Source of the DNA: AC-56 sp963702195
GTDB lineage: Bacteria > Actinomycetota > Thermoleophilia > Solirubrobacterales > 70-9
Direction: 5' to 3'
NCBI GenBank assembly: GCA_963702195.1
Contig: OY969725.1
Location: 496,001 to 560,000, forward strand
DNA length: 64,000 nucleotides
Positions 7,533-19,100 of the stretch are shown piece by piece. Made by a program: the position numbers and the translations under genes. The number at the start of each line of letters is the position of its first letter. The first letter of the stretch is position 1. The notes beneath the pieces are model-generated. The model had not been told where the DNA came from, ran no database searches, and was given only the letters and a program-made list of their open reading frames with translations.

Positions 7533-9658
7533 CCGGCGCCGCTCCCCTCGTCAGCGAGATCCGGCTTGCATCGATCGTCGAGTCGTCCGACGACGCCATC
7601 CTGACCAAGGACACCGAGGGGACCATCACAAGCTGGAACCCCGGGGCCGAGCGCATGTACGGCTGGAGCGCCGAGGAGGCGATCGGGCAGAAGATCTCGA
7701 TCCTGATCCCGGAGGACCACGCCGGCGAGGAGTGGCGGATCCTCGAGCAGGTGCTCGGCGGCGACCCGGTCGCTCACTACGAGAGCGATCGCCTCCACCG
7801 CTCGGGACGCCGGGTGCGGGTCTCGCTCAGCATCTCGCCCCTCCGCGACTCAAGCGGCGAGATCGTGGGGGCGTCGATCATCGCCCGGGACATCACGGCG
7901 CAGCACCGTTCGATGGACTTCGCGGCCAGGCTTCACAGGCTCACGGCTGCGTTCGCCAGTGAGATCACGCGCGAGGGCGCCGTGAGGGCGCTTCTCGACC
8001 AGTCGGTGGCAGGCCTCGGTGCGGACGCCGGCGCGGTTGGGCTGCTCAACGACGCCGGCGATCAGATCGAGCTGGCGGGGAGCATCGGCTACACGGCACC
8101 CGGGATCCAGGATTGGCGGCAATTTCCGCTGGACGCCGACGTGCCGATGAGCATCGTGGTGCGCACAGGCGAGCCGATCTGGACCGACTCCGCGGGCGAG
8201 CTTCGCAACCGGTTCTCGGGCCTGAGCGAGGCGAACATCCTGTTCTCGTCACTCGCCGTGATCCCGCTCCAGATCGAGGGCCGTCCGTTCGGAGCGATCG
8301 CGTTGAGCTTCAGCAGTCCCCACGAGTTCGACGAGGAGGAGCGGACCTTCATGCTCACCGCCGCACAACATGCGGCCCAGACCTTCGATCATGCCCGCGT
8401 CTACGAGGATCAGCGCCGCGCCGCGGAGCGGCTCTCCTTTCTGGCGGCGGCGAGCGAGCTGCTCTCCGGCTCCCTCGATCCGGACACCACCATGCAGAAC
8501 CTCGCCAACCTGGCGATCCGGGAGCTCGGTGACTGGTGCGCGATCGACCTCGCCGACGAGGAGATGGGACTGAGGAATGTCGCCACCGCCCACGTGGATC
8601 CCGAGCTCGTGCGCCTCGCGAGCGAGTTTCGTGAGCGTTACCCCGTCGACCCCGATTCCCCGACGGGCACGCCCAACGTGATCCGCACCGGCAAGTCGGA
8701 GCTGTACGAGGAGATCCCCGACGAGATGCTCGTCGAGGCCGCGGAGGACGCGGAGCACCTGGAGATGATGCGCGAGATCGGCCTCGAGTCCGGCATGGTC
8801 GTCCCGCTGGCAGCGCGCGGACGGGTGCTCGGGGCGATCACCTTCGTCTCCTCGAATCCGGACCGGCATTTCGGCGAGGCCGACCTCGAGCTGGCCGAGG
8901 ACCTCGCGCGCCGTGCCGCCCTCGCGATCGACAACGCCATGCTCTTCCGCCACGAGCACGACGCGGCGGTCACGCTGCAGCGTTCGCTGCTGCCCGAATC
9001 ACTGCCCGAGCTGCCCGGCGTGGAGTTCGCAGCGCGTTACCTGCCCGCTGCTCCGGGCCTCGAGGTCGGCGGCGACTGGTACGACGTCACCGTGCTCGGT
9101 GATGGCCGCGCCGCGATGACCATCGGGGACATCGCGGGGCGCGGGATAAAGGCCGCCGCGGTCATGGGCCACGTATCGGGCGTGGTGCGTGCGTTCGTGC
9201 TCGATGGGGAGCCGCCGGACGAGGTGATGGAGCGCGCAAACCTGGTGATGCGCGAGGCGGCGCAACCGCAGATGGCGACCGCCGTGCAACTGGAGCTCGA
9301 CGTCGAGTCGGGCCACATGGAGTACGTGCGCGCGGGCCACCCTCCGGCGCTGCTCCGGCTTGCCGACGGAACGGTCGAGAGGCTGGCCGGTGAGGGGACC
9401 CAGCCGCTTGGCATCTTCGACGATCTGGACTGCCGGACCCACCGCGTGGACTTCCCGCCCGGAAGCCTCCTGCTCCTGTACACCGACGGCCTGATCGAGC
9501 GCAGCGACCGCGACTTCGATGAGGAGCTGGAGAATCTCGCCGAGGCCCTCGCTCAGGGGCCCGCCGACGCCGAGGGTTGCCTGCGCTCGCTGGCGGAGCG
9601 CTTCAGCCCCGAGACGATCCGCGACGACGTCGCGATGCTGGCCGTCTCGCGAAGCTAG
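7529..9658 (+). CDS. PAS-GAF-GAF-SpoIIE serine phosphatase (RsbU-like)
   Basis: A 709-residue sensor phosphatase. Domains in order: PAS at about 10-125 (SIVESSDDAILTKDTEGTI to IVGASIIARDITAQ), a first GAF at about 145-290, a second GAF at about 310-475, and a PP2C-like SpoIIE domain at about 490-708. The phosphatase metal sites show as GGDWYDV and IGDIAGRGIKAAAVM, with VRAGHPPALL and LLLYTDGLIER further on. No transmembrane segment is present. It should dephosphorylate a STAS-domain anti-sigma antagonist in answer to a small ligand, light or redox signal sensed by PAS/GAF. The ATGA overlap with the kinase gene makes a switch pair. It ends 18 bp from a convergent gene. Confidence 0.92.
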   Translation: MTGAAPLVSEIRLASIVESSDDAILTKDTEGTITSWNPGAERMYGWSAEEAIGQKISILIPEDHAGEEWRILEQVLGGDPVAHYESDRLHRSGRRVRVSLSISPLRDSSGEIVGASIIARDITAQHRSMDFAARLHRLTAAFASEITREGAVRALLDQSVAGLGADAGAVGLLNDAGDQIELAGSIGYTAPGIQDWRQFPLDADVPMSIVVRTGEPIWTDSAGELRNRFSGLSEANILFSSLAVIPLQIEGRPFGAIALSFSSPHEFDEEERTFMLTAAQHAAQTFDHARVYEDQRRAAERLSFLAAASELLSGSLDPDTTMQNLANLAIRELGDWCAIDLADEEMGLRNVATAHVDPELVRLASEFRERYPVDPDSPTGTPNVIRTGKSELYEEIPDEMLVEAAEDAEHLEMMREIGLESGMVVPLAARGRVLGAITFVSSNPDRHFGEADLELAEDLARRAALAIDNAMLFRHEHDAAVTLQRSLLPESLPELPGVEFAARYLPAAPGLEVGGDWYDVTVLGDGRAAMTIGDIAGRGIKAAAVMGHVSGVVRAFVLDGEPPDEVMERANLVMREAAQPQMATAVQLELDVESGHMEYVRAGHPPALLRLADGTVERLAGEGTQPLGIFDDLDCRTHRVDFPPGSLLLLYTDGLIERSDRDFDEELENLAEALAQGPADAEGCLRSLAERFSPETIRDDVAMLAVSRS

Positions 9659-9676
9659 CCGGCGCTCACGATCGGG

Positions 9677-11801
9677 CTAACCGCCGTTCGCCGGGCCGAG
9701 GGGCGCGGCCGTCAGCGCCGGGTGCAGGTTGAGGTAGTAGCGCCTGTCAGGCTCCGTGCGGCGACCGGTGAGCATCCCGCGGGTCGTGATGTCGGGTCCC
9801 GCCTGGAAGCGACCGTCGTAGTCCATGAAGAGGCCGCTCGCGTCCACTTTCCGCCTGCCGAAGGAGCGGATGCCGGGCAGGGCGACGATCCTTCCCGACC
9901 CCCTTGAGAGCCGGTCGCTTCCCCGGTCCGCCAGCCACAAGGCGACGGCTTGCTGGGTCCCGCCGTCGGGCGCGGCGCGCTCCGGCCGGCGCGAGAGGCT
10001 CCCGTCCCGGTAGATGTAGCGGCCCCGCCGGACCCGTGCGACCGGGTCGGGATCGCCCTCGAGGAGCTTGGTGAGGTTGGCGGCCACGAGGTTGGAGGCG
10101 GTGGGCCCGGCGCCCTCGGTCTCGAGCTTGTGCTGATGGCCCTTGCTGTCCTTGTCGTCGAGGTCGTCGGTGCACGTGGCCGGGCCGCCGTGGTCCGGCC
10201 GGCCGTAGTAGGTGAAGGCGCCCGGCAGGCTCGAGAACGCCCAGGCCGGCTCCTGGTATCCGATCATGTCGTCGGCGAGCCCGATCTGGAAGCGGTTGGA
10301 TGCGTACGCGCGCCAGGTGGGTACCGGCGGGTCCGGGCGCTCCGGGCACCCGGCGTCGTTGATACCCCACGGGCTGCCCAGCATGAGCGCGGGAAACGCC
10401 TCGCCTGGATTGGCGAGGAACTGGAGGTCGGGGCCCACGTTCACTGTGGCCACCGACGTCTTCAGATCGCGGCCCGTCCGGCCGGTCGCCACACCGTGCG
10501 TGTAGAGCTGGCGCTTGGCGAACAGCCCCGCCGCCGCGGCGGCCTTGAAGAGGTTGTTCTCGAGTGGGGCGAAGAACACGTCGCGCCGCGAGCTCACCGG
10601 CCCGGGGTCGAGCTTCCTCGCCGCCGTGACGTCGACCGCCACGGCCCGGGCGAGAGCCTCGCCGGTCGCCTTCGCCTGGGAGTAGCACGCCTGGGGCGCT
10701 TCGGGGCAGCCGACCGGCGGTACGGTCGTCGGGTCCTCCTCGGAGCCGTTGTCGCCCACCAGGAACATCGCCATGCCGCCGAGCCGTTCCTCCACCTTGC
10801 TCTCGAAGTGGCCGGGCCAGTCCGAGGAGATGTCGTACGGGGCCGCGTCCGAGTGCCCGATCTCCTGGTTGTGCGCCGCGAGGTTGAGCATGGTGACTGA
10901 TCGGCTTGCCGCCGAGCGTCCGCGCCTGGAGCACGCGCGCCTTCGGATCGACCGCCGCCGGCGAGCCGTCGTCCGCTGTGGTGGGGAAGTTCTTCGAGAG
11001 GTCGACGCTCACGCCCGCCGTGCGAGTGGGGCCGCCATCCCCCTCCTCGTTTACGCGGAAGTGGCTGGCCCAGAGGGTCGCGGGGCGGAGAGCGTCGTAT
11101 GCCCGCGCCGCCGCCGCCGCCACTCTGTGCACCAGAAAGCTCATGTAGTAGTCGTCGATGCCCGAGCTCTCGCCGACGGCACCGCCGACAGCGGGAAGGT
11201 CGTCGGGCACCGGCGGCGCGCCGTAGATGCCGATCGTGTCGGGCGAGGACTCGTTGTGGTTCGCGCTCACGATGACGTTGTCGATCCCCGGGCGCAGGTG
11301 CTCTGCTTCACGCCGCATCGCCGCCGTGTAGTTCTCGAACAGGCCCTGGGCGACCACGGAGACGATCACGACGGTGCGTCTTCCGTCCGAGATCGCGATT
11401 GCCCTGGCGTCGATGGGATCGTGCACGTCCCCAGCCGGGTGGTCGACCCCGCCCGAGACATAGATCCCGTCCCAGCGGCCGTTGTGATTTGCGTCGCAGT
11501 AGGGCTCGGGCGCGCGGTTGGGGTAGTTGAAGTCGCCCGACCCGTCGGTGTCGATGTAGGGCTCGTCGAACACCCACCGCCGCGCCCCGTCCATCGCCGC
11601 CGGGCACGTCGCGAAGGCGGCCGGGGTGGCCGCTGCGGATGAGGCGGCGGGCGGGGTGGTGCCGACCCGAGCGGCACCGACCTCGTAGGGAGCGGCGGCG
11701 AGGGCATGCCCCGGCGCGGCCAACGCCGTGCCGAGGAGCGCGGCACTGACGGCGAACCCGAGAGATCCCCGAACCCTCGCGCGGCGGCGTCCATACCCCA
11801 T
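9677..11801 (-). pseudogene. Secreted neutral ceramidase-like hydrolase, interrupted by a frameshift
   Basis: Two frames together encode one protein of about 700 residues. The first part starts at ATG 11801 with a signal peptide (GFAVSAALLGTALAAPGHALA). It continues through YEVGAARVGTTPP, AIAISDGRRTVVIVSVVAQG and VIVSANHNESSPDTIGIYG, the N-terminal pattern of neutral/alkaline ceramidases with the metal-binding NHNES segment. At about 10893-10903 one surplus base moves the frame; the second part resumes with MLNLAAHNQEIGHSD and runs to the stop at 9677. Two Asp-rich loops (DTDGSGDFNYPN, DANHNGRWDG) look calcium binding. Either the gene is broken or the base is a sequencing error. The family assignment is moderate, because many relatives are annotated only as hypothetical. 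Confidence 0.65.
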
Positions 11802-11913
11802 GGGCGGCTGAGAGTAGGCGCGCGGCGCGAAAGACGCGCCGGTTCTCCCAAACGGCGGCACCCAGGGGAAGCGGACCTGGCCCCCCGAACTGATCGCCGC
11901 GTCGAGTGAGCAC

Positions 11914-11936
11914 TTGACCGGACATATTCCGGTCAA
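11914..11936. promoter_or_regulatory. 23-bp perfect palindrome in a divergent promoter region
   Basis: TTGACCGGA (11914-11922), a CATAT spacer, and TCCGGTCAA (11928-11936) form an exact dyad. It lies between the divergent ceramidase-like gene (start 11801) and the first subtilase-like gene (start 12004). A perfect two-arm palindrome with a 5-bp centre suits a dimeric repressor or activator. The regulator is unknown and none is encoded next to it. I see no convincing -10/-35 pair in the 200-bp gap. Confidence 0.55.
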
Positions 11937-12003
11937 TCACACACTCGATCTCGCCTGGAGAACCGGCGCATGAAGCCCTTTCGCGGTCTACCTTCTCAAT
12001 GGG

Positions 12004-15000
12004 ATGAGGGGTCGGACCAGGCGAAGGAGCGCCGTGCTGTTTGCCGTTATGGCGGCGCTGGCCGTGCCGGCAGGTGCCTTTGCCGCGTTTCCCGGGACCG
12101 ATCCGGCGGAGAGCCCGCGGGTCAACACGCCGAACGACCCGGGCTTCGACGCCTGCGAGGCCGACGATCCGGATACGTCGCCGCCGCGCTGCTCGACGTA
12201 CTTCGACGAGCAGTACGGCTCGTTCGGGTTCAGTCCCGACTCCGCCAACGAAGTGCCGAGCGCACCTCACTCGGTCGGCGCGACGCGGTACGTCAAGTGC
12301 TCGCAGCTCGATGGGCAGGGGCGGGATGCGAACCAGGCGGCGGGCGATCCGCGCTGCGCTCAGATCGCCGGGGTGCGGGCGGACACGGCCTGGAAGTACT
12401 CGGCCGGAGACCCGAGGGTCTCGGTGGCGATCCTCGACACCGGCATCCGGTGGCAGGACCGCGAGCTGGTCGACAAGGTCCACCTGAACCGCGCCGAGCT
12501 GCCGCTCCCGGAGCACCCCGACGGATCGGCATGCGCCGCCTACGACTGCAACCACGACGGCGCCCTCAACGTCTCCGACTACGCCGGCGACCCCCGCGTG
12601 TCCGACTCGGCAGGCGACAGCGAGTCCGACTCGATGCTCGACGCGTCGGACCTGATCGCGACGTTCTCCGACGGAACGGACGCCGACCACAACGGATACG
12701 TGGACGACATCGCCGGCTGGGACTTCTTCGACGACGACAACGATCCCTTCGACGCCTCCAGCTGCTGCAGCGCCAACGGGCACGGCACCGGGCGCGCCAA
12801 GGAGGCCATTGCCGGGACCGACAACGGCACAGACGACACCGGCATGTGTCCGAAATGCCAGCTCATGCCGCTCCGCATCTGGGACACCTTCGTGCCGCCC
12901 ACCGACAACTGGGCGATGGCGCTGACCTACGCAACCGACAACGGCGCATCGGTCGCGGAGGGGGCGATCGGGGGGCTGAGCAACACCCAATTCGCACGCG
13001 ATGCCGTTCGCTACGCCGATCGCCGGGGCGTCGCGCTGATGCTCGTCTCCAGCGACATCAACAGCGCCAACCACAACTACCCGACCAACTACAACGAGCC
13101 GGTGTACGTCGCCGGCTCGCTTCCGGACACCGCTCCCAACGAGACCTGCTCCGGCCCCGGCGGCCTGCCCGGCATCGGCGACGTGCTGAGCCCGCCGTCC
13201 GGCTTCGAGGACGGTTGCCGGCAGCTCCTGGGCCAGCTCGCCAAGCCGCCGCTGAACGTGACCCCGACCACCCAGCCGACCACAACGAGCTTCTTCCGCA
13301 ACTCCAACCTCACCCAGTACGGCGGGAAGGCGGACGTCGTGCTCATGGGCTCCACGGGATCCGAGAACACGGGCCAGGCCGCGGGGGTTGCCGGCTTGCT
13401 GGAGTCCTACGCCCGCCAGCGCTATGCGGGCACCCGGTTCCCGGCCGGCCTTTCCGGCAACGAGACCCGCCAGCTCCTGACCATGACCGCCGAGGACGTG
13501 CTGCCGGAGAACACCGGCCAGATCGGGCTCGCCGACAAGGCCAACCCCGGCTGGGACCCTCACTTCGGCTACGGGCGCGTGGACCTCGCGGCGGCGATGG
13601 ACCGCATCAAGGCCGGCCGGATTCCACCCGAGGCCCAGATCGACGCCCCCGCGTGGTTCGCGCCCATCGACGTGAGCGAGCCCGGAGGGCGAGCGGGTGA
13701 GAAACCAGCCCACGGCGCCGATCGGGAGGAGGCGCGGCTGGTTTCGAACCGGGTTCCGGCGGGCGGCGTGCCGATCACCGGCTACGCCGACGCCCCGCAC
13801 TCGGCGACCGGCGTCGGCTCCTGGGAGCTCGAGTACGCCTGCGGGCAGGACGCCCTGGACTCGAGCTTCAGGCCCATCCCCGGCGCCAGCGGGACGGGGC
13901 CTGTCCACGGGAAGCTCGGGACGATGCCACCGACGCTGCTCGCGAACCTCGCGGCGAACTGCGACGGCAGCGTCAAGAACGACCCCGGCCGTCCGGCTGG
14001 GACGGCCGCGCAGGCTTGGCCCGCGAACCCCTATCCGAACCCGGACCCCCAGCGCCATGCGTTCCAGATCCGCCTCGTCGTCCGCGAGGCCGGGCACCCG
14101 TCGAACGTGGGCGAGTACCGCAAGACCCTCTTCGCCTACGCCGACGACGGAAACCTCGCCGGGTGGCCCCGGCCGATCGGCAGCGGCTCGATCGCCTCGA
14201 GCTACGTCACGGGGTCGGGCGGGGAGACCTCCACTCGCCTCTATGACGTCAACGGCGACAACAAGCTCGACGTGATCCTGGGCACGTCGAGCGGCGAGCT
14301 CCATGTGCTTCACTCGGGCGGGACGCCCGTCGCCAGCTTCAACCACGGCAAGCCCGTCCGCACCAGGGTGAGCGCCCTCGCGCTGAGCCACCCGCCGCCG
14401 GCGTCGCTGCCGAGACCGCGTGAGCCCCTGCGCGTACCCGTGATCGGCGACGTCGACGGCGACCGCGCGGCCGACATCGTCGCCACCGCCGGCGAGCACG
14501 TCTACGCCTGGCATCTCGACGGAACCCCGGTCGCCGGCTTCCCCGTGCGGATCGACCCGTCGCTCTCGGATCCGTGCAAGCCGGGCGCACCCCACCCGTG
14601 CTTCAACGCCTCCGACCGCGCGATCACCACCGACAACCACATAAAGCGCGGGTTCCTGGGCTCAGCCGCGCTCGCCGACCTCGATGGCGACGGTCGCCTG
14701 GACATCGTCGCCGGCTCGCTCGACCAGCACCTATACGCCTGGAACGGGGTGGGCCATCAGCTCTCCGGCTTCCCGGTGAAGCTCTCCACCCCCGGCGCGC
14801 CCGGCGCCGAGATCGTCACCACGCCGGCGATCGCGCAACTCGACGGCCACGGCCCGCCGGAGGTGATCGAGGCCACGAACGAGGTGGCCCCCGGGACCCC
14901 GTCCTCGCCGGGCACGATCTTCGACGTCTTCAACGAGATCGTGGGGTCCGGCACCGGCGAGAACCCGGTCTACGCGGTTCACGGCAACGGCACGGCCGTC

Positions 15001-16122
15001 AGCGGCTGGCCGGTGATGGTGGGCGTGCTGGCGGGCGACCTGCTGCCGATGGTGCTGCCGTCGAACGACGCCGCCGTCATGGACCTGAACGGCGATGGCA
15101 CGGATGACGTCGTGGTCTCCGCCGCGACCTCGCTCACCGACCAGGGGCCGAAGGTCGTCGACGGCAACGGCTCCACCATCGACACGTTCCAGTCCGGCCC
15201 GGCCAATAGCCCGGACCAGGGCCCGATCGTCAACCTCGCCGACTACCCCTCGATCGGGGACCTCTCCGGCAGCGGAACGCCCGACGTGGTGAAGGGCGGG
15301 ATCACGCTGAACGGCGTGGCGAACCTGCTGGCCGTGAACCAGAACCTGCCGTTCAGCCATGTCGAGCAGGCCTGGAATCCGGCGACCGGCAGCCCGCTGC
15401 CCGGCTACCCGCGCGCCACCGACGACTACCAGCTCCTCTCCGAGGCCGCGATCGCGCGAGTCAAGGGCTCCGGCCCCGCGAGCCAGGCGCTCGTGGGCAC
15501 CGGCCTCTACCAGCTTCACGCCTACGGCCCCAATGGCGGCGAGTCCGGCAACTGGCCCAAGTTCACGGGCGGCTGGATCGAATCGACGCCGGCGGTGGGG
15601 GACGCGAACGGCGACGGAAAGCTCGACGTGAGCGTCGTCACCCGTGAGGGCTGGTCCTTCCTGTGGCGCACCAACGTCCCGGCCTGCCATGGCTCGAACA
15701 ACGAGTGGTGGACCTTCCACCACGACGAGCACAACACCGCCAACTACGGCACCGACGCCCGCCCGCCCGGCTCCCCGACCGACCTCCGGGCGGTGCGAAA
15801 CCGCTCCGCCGGCTGGGTGAGGCTCAGCTGGAAGCAGCCCGGCGACGACCTGATGTGCGGCCGGCCGGCTCGCTACCGCGTGATCGCGTCGGCGGACCCG
15901 ATCCGCGATCCCGGTGACGCGCACGCGATCGCCGGGGGCAACGCGAGCGGTCCCGCTGGGAGCTCGGTCACGAGGACGCTCTCTCGCGCCACGATCGGCA
16001 AGGCCCGCCATGTCGCGGTGCTCTACCGCGACGAGGCCGGCAACTGGGGCATCAAGCGGGGCGCGACCGTCCCGCCGCTTCGGCCGAACCGGCGCGCGCA
16101 GGGCCGTGCCTCTGGACAATGA
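12004..16122 (+). CDS. Secreted subtilase-fold protein with FG-GAP propeller; altered catalytic residues
   Basis: A 1372-residue protein with a signal peptide (VLFAVMAALAVPAGAFAAF, about 10-28). The S8 domain runs from about 120 to 535. Catalytic Asp145 (AILDTGI) and His260 (GHGTG) are present, but the serine position reads ENTGQAAGVAG with Thr456 where active enzymes have GTSMAxPHVAG, and the oxyanion-hole Asn position is Asp351. An EF-hand-like loop, DCNHDGALNVSDYA, sits between Asp and His. From about 730 to 1250 there are FG-GAP/VCBS-type repeats (DVNGDNKLDVILG, DVDGDRAADIVA, DLDGDGRLDIVAG), probably a calcium-binding propeller, then a fibronectin-like C-terminus. It may be a binding protein rather than a protease. 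The next gene is its paralogue, 10 bp downstream. Confidence 0.85.
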   Translation: MRGRTRRRSAVLFAVMAALAVPAGAFAAFPGTDPAESPRVNTPNDPGFDACEADDPDTSPPRCSTYFDEQYGSFGFSPDSANEVPSAPHSVGATRYVKCSQLDGQGRDANQAAGDPRCAQIAGVRADTAWKYSAGDPRVSVAILDTGIRWQDRELVDKVHLNRAELPLPEHPDGSACAAYDCNHDGALNVSDYAGDPRVSDSAGDSESDSMLDASDLIATFSDGTDADHNGYVDDIAGWDFFDDDNDPFDASSCCSANGHGTGRAKEAIAGTDNGTDDTGMCPKCQLMPLRIWDTFVPPTDNWAMALTYATDNGASVAEGAIGGLSNTQFARDAVRYADRRGVALMLVSSDINSANHNYPTNYNEPVYVAGSLPDTAPNETCSGPGGLPGIGDVLSPPSGFEDGCRQLLGQLAKPPLNVTPTTQPTTTSFFRNSNLTQYGGKADVVLMGSTGSENTGQAAGVAGLLESYARQRYAGTRFPAGLSGNETRQLLTMTAEDVLPENTGQIGLADKANPGWDPHFGYGRVDLAAAMDRIKAGRIPPEAQIDAPAWFAPIDVSEPGGRAGEKPAHGADREEARLVSNRVPAGGVPITGYADAPHSATGVGSWELEYACGQDALDSSFRPIPGASGTGPVHGKLGTMPPTLLANLAANCDGSVKNDPGRPAGTAAQAWPANPYPNPDPQRHAFQIRLVVREAGHPSNVGEYRKTLFAYADDGNLAGWPRPIGSGSIASSYVTGSGGETSTRLYDVNGDNKLDVILGTSSGELHVLHSGGTPVASFNHGKPVRTRVSALALSHPPPASLPRPREPLRVPVIGDVDGDRAADIVATAGEHVYAWHLDGTPVAGFPVRIDPSLSDPCKPGAPHPCFNASDRAITTDNHIKRGFLGSAALADLDGDGRLDIVAGSLDQHLYAWNGVGHQLSGFPVKLSTPGAPGAEIVTTPAIAQLDGHGPPEVIEATNEVAPGTPSSPGTIFDVFNEIVGSGTGENPVYAVHGNGTAVSGWPVMVGVLAGDLLPMVLPSNDAAVMDLNGDGTDDVVVSAATSLTDQGPKVVDGNGSTIDTFQSGPANSPDQGPIVNLADYPSIGDLSGSGTPDVVKGGITLNGVANLLAVNQNLPFSHVEQAWNPATGSPLPGYPRATDDYQLLSEAAIARVKGSGPASQALVGTGLYQLHAYGPNGGESGNWPKFTGGWIESTPAVGDANGDGKLDVSVVTREGWSFLWRTNVPACHGSNNEWWTFHHDEHNTANYGTDARPPGSPTDLRAVRNRSAGWVRLSWKQPGDDLMCGRPARYRVIASADPIRDPGDAHAIAGGNASGPAGSSVTRTLSRATIGKARHVAVLYRDEAGNWGIKRGATVPPLRPNRRAQGRASGQ

Positions 16123-16132
16123 GCCGCCGCGG

Positions 16133-19100
16133 ATGAGGAGGAGGTACCTGATCGGGCTGGTCGCGCTGGCCGGCACGCTGGCCCTGACCGTGCCGGCGCT
16201 CGCCGCGGTGCCCTACGCGCGCCCGGGGGCGGACACCAGGGATTACACCGACCTCCATCTCAACCCGGGCGAGACGCCGAGCGACCTGGGTGGCGACGGC
16301 AACACCTTCAAGTTCGCCGCCACGGCGGACCCGAGCAACGGCCCGCACATCAACTCCAACCCGTTCGAGAACTTCGGCGTCCGCGGTGCCCGGATCGACG
16401 ACGCGAGTCCGAGCGTCAACACCGCGTGGATGACCACGACCGGCCGGCCCGACGTGTCGATCGCGGTCCTCGACTCGGGCATCAAGTGGAACGACGCCGG
16501 CGCCATGGGCGACCTGCGGCGCAAGGTCCGACTCAACCCCGGCGAGCTGCCGATTCCGCGCCACGACCTCCCGACGGCGATCTCGGATTCCGGCTCGAAC
16601 GACTGCTCCACCTACGCGGCACGGCACGACGCCAACGGTGACGGCGTCTTCAACATCGACGACTACGCCTGCGACAGCCGCGTCGCGCACGTGTTCCAGG
16701 CCGATCAACGCCGGGCCGGCCCCTCGGGGGTGCTGACGCCCGAGGACGTGATCATCGCGTTCTCCAACGGGACCGACTCCGACCACAACGGCTTCGTCGA
16801 CGACATCGCGGGCTGGGACTTCCTCGACAACGACAACGATCCATTCGACGACGTTCAGTACGGCCACGGGACCGGCGAGGCGAGCGATTCGAGCTCGGAA
16901 GCGGACAACGCGGGTCAGGCCGGTGCATGCCCCAACTGCATGGTCCTGCCGCTGCGGGTCGGCGACAGCTTCGTGGCCGACGTCGACAACTTCGCGCAGG
17001 CGACCCTGTACGCGACCGACAACGGCATCGACGTCGTGCAGGAGGCACTCGGCGCGCTGAACAACTCGAGCCTGGCCCGCCAGGCCGTCGACTATGCGTA
17101 CCGGCACGGCGTCACGGTGATCGCCTCTGCTGCGGACGAGGCCGCCCAGCACAACAACTGGCCGTCGTCGCTGCCGCACGTGATCCTCGTCAACTCGGTC
17201 ACGACGGGCGCGGCGCCGACGCCAGACCAGTCGTATCTGTCGTTCAACGGCTGCACCAACTTCAACGCCAAGGTCACCCTCGCGATCCCCTCGACGAGCT
17301 GCTCGTCAAACGCGACCGGGCTCGCGGCGGGGATGGCCGGGCTGGTCTACTCGGCCGCACTGGACGCCAAGGCCAAGGGCGCCCTGTCCGACCACCCGAG
17401 CGACGCCGGGTGCCGGCGAAGCGATGGCAGCCCGTGTGTGATCACGCCGAACGAGGTGCGTCAGGTGATGGCCTCCGGCGCGATCGACGACGTGCCGCAG
17501 GCAGAGGACGTCAACTTTGCTTCCGCCGCCGGCGGGCCGGAGCCCTCCTGCTCGCCGGTGCCGGCACCGGGCTGCACGGACCCGGGCGGAGCCAGCGGGG
17601 CCCTCCAGGACCAGGTCAATGCCAATCGCCAGATCCCGATCGGCCCGCCGGCGCTGTTCGAGAGCTATCCGGCGCGCCGGGGCTTCGACCAGTTCTATGG
17701 CTACGGCCGCGTGAACATGAACCGGGCGCTTGCGGCCGTGCTCTCCGACCCGAGCTCGCCCGGCCCCTCGCAGATCCCCCCCGAGGCCGAGATCACCTCG
17801 CCGCAGTGGTACCAGCAGGTCGACCCGTCGAACCCGAACGTGCGGGTGAGCGGCGACGTCTACGCGCGGGGGCGCTCCTACACGTGCGAGGTCCTGGTCG
17901 CCCCAGGCGAATACCCCAACAACGCCCGCACCACGGATCCCGAGCCCGGCGACTTCCGGCCGCTCGGCAACGGCTGGTGCAACGGCACCACGCCTCACAC
18001 GGGCTACCGCTCCGGCGGGCTCGGCACGATCTCGGTCGCGCAGCTCGAAGGCCGGTTCCCGCCACCGACCAACTTCAAGGGCCCCGAGCAGCAGGCCAGC
18101 CCGGCCAACGACAATGGCCGCCCGAACGCCGCACCGCACGCGTTCACGGTCGAGGTCGTCGTCCACTCGACCCAGGGCGGCCACGAGCTGACCGGGCAGG
18201 ACCGCCGGTCGGCCTACCTCGAGCGCGATCGCAGCATGCTCGCCGGCTTTCCGAAGGCGATCACGCGTGGGGCGATCACGGCGGGAACGCCTACCGGCGA
18301 CGGGGAGTCCTCGCCGGTGCTCGCCGACCTGAACGGCGACAACCGCAACGAGCTGATCGTCGCCGGCAGCGACGGCTTCGTCCACGCGGTCGAGCGAAAC
18401 GGATCGGAGCTGCCGGGCTGGCCCGTCCGGGCCGCGCCGCCGCCGCTTCACACCGGTGAGCGGGCGTTCGCGACGGGGGCCGTCTCGAAGGACGTCGGCG
18501 CGCCCATCCTCGGATCGGTCGCCGTGGCCGACACCAACGGCGACGGTGTTCCGGAGGTGTTCGCCGACGACATGGACGGCCGGGTGTACGGCTGGGACGC
18601 GAACGGCCACGGTTTCTTCCTGGCGCGCTCGAACCCGGCGTACTCCGGCAAGCCGCTACAGCCCTTCGTCGAGCCCCGCTACCAGCCCGGCCAGTCCAAG
18701 TTCCACCGCACTCAGCACGGCTTCGTCTCGTCCCCGGTGCTCGCCGACCTGAACGGCGACGGGAAGATGGAGGTGATCGCCGCGGGGATGGACCGCCACC
18801 TGTACGCGTGGCACCGCAACGGCAAGCCGGTGGCCGGGTTCCCCGTGCTGGTGGTCGACCGCTCCAAGGTCTCCTCGGTGGATCCGCAGTCGCACCAGGT
18901 GACCTTCAAGGCCGACTCAGGCTCCTACCAGCAGGGCGCGGTCGTCGACACCCCCGCGGTCGGGGACCTCAACGGCGACGGCAAGCCCGAGATCGTCGTC
19001 GGGACGAATGAGGAGTACGCCGCCGCAAACGACGGCGGCTGGAACGCCGCGCCGGCCAACAGCGCGTCGTTCAGCCTCCTCGACCAGGTCGGCCAGGGCA

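Noticed and set aside
11308..14640. Open frame of 1110 residues on the minus strand
   Set aside because: It runs antisense through the first subtilase-like gene and has no domain or ribosome site. It is a by-product of high GC third positions.
14731..16176. Open frame of 481 residues antisense to the subtilase-like genes
   Set aside because: Low-complexity Arg/Ala/Gly/Val composition and no recognisable motif. The plus strand carries a confident protein.
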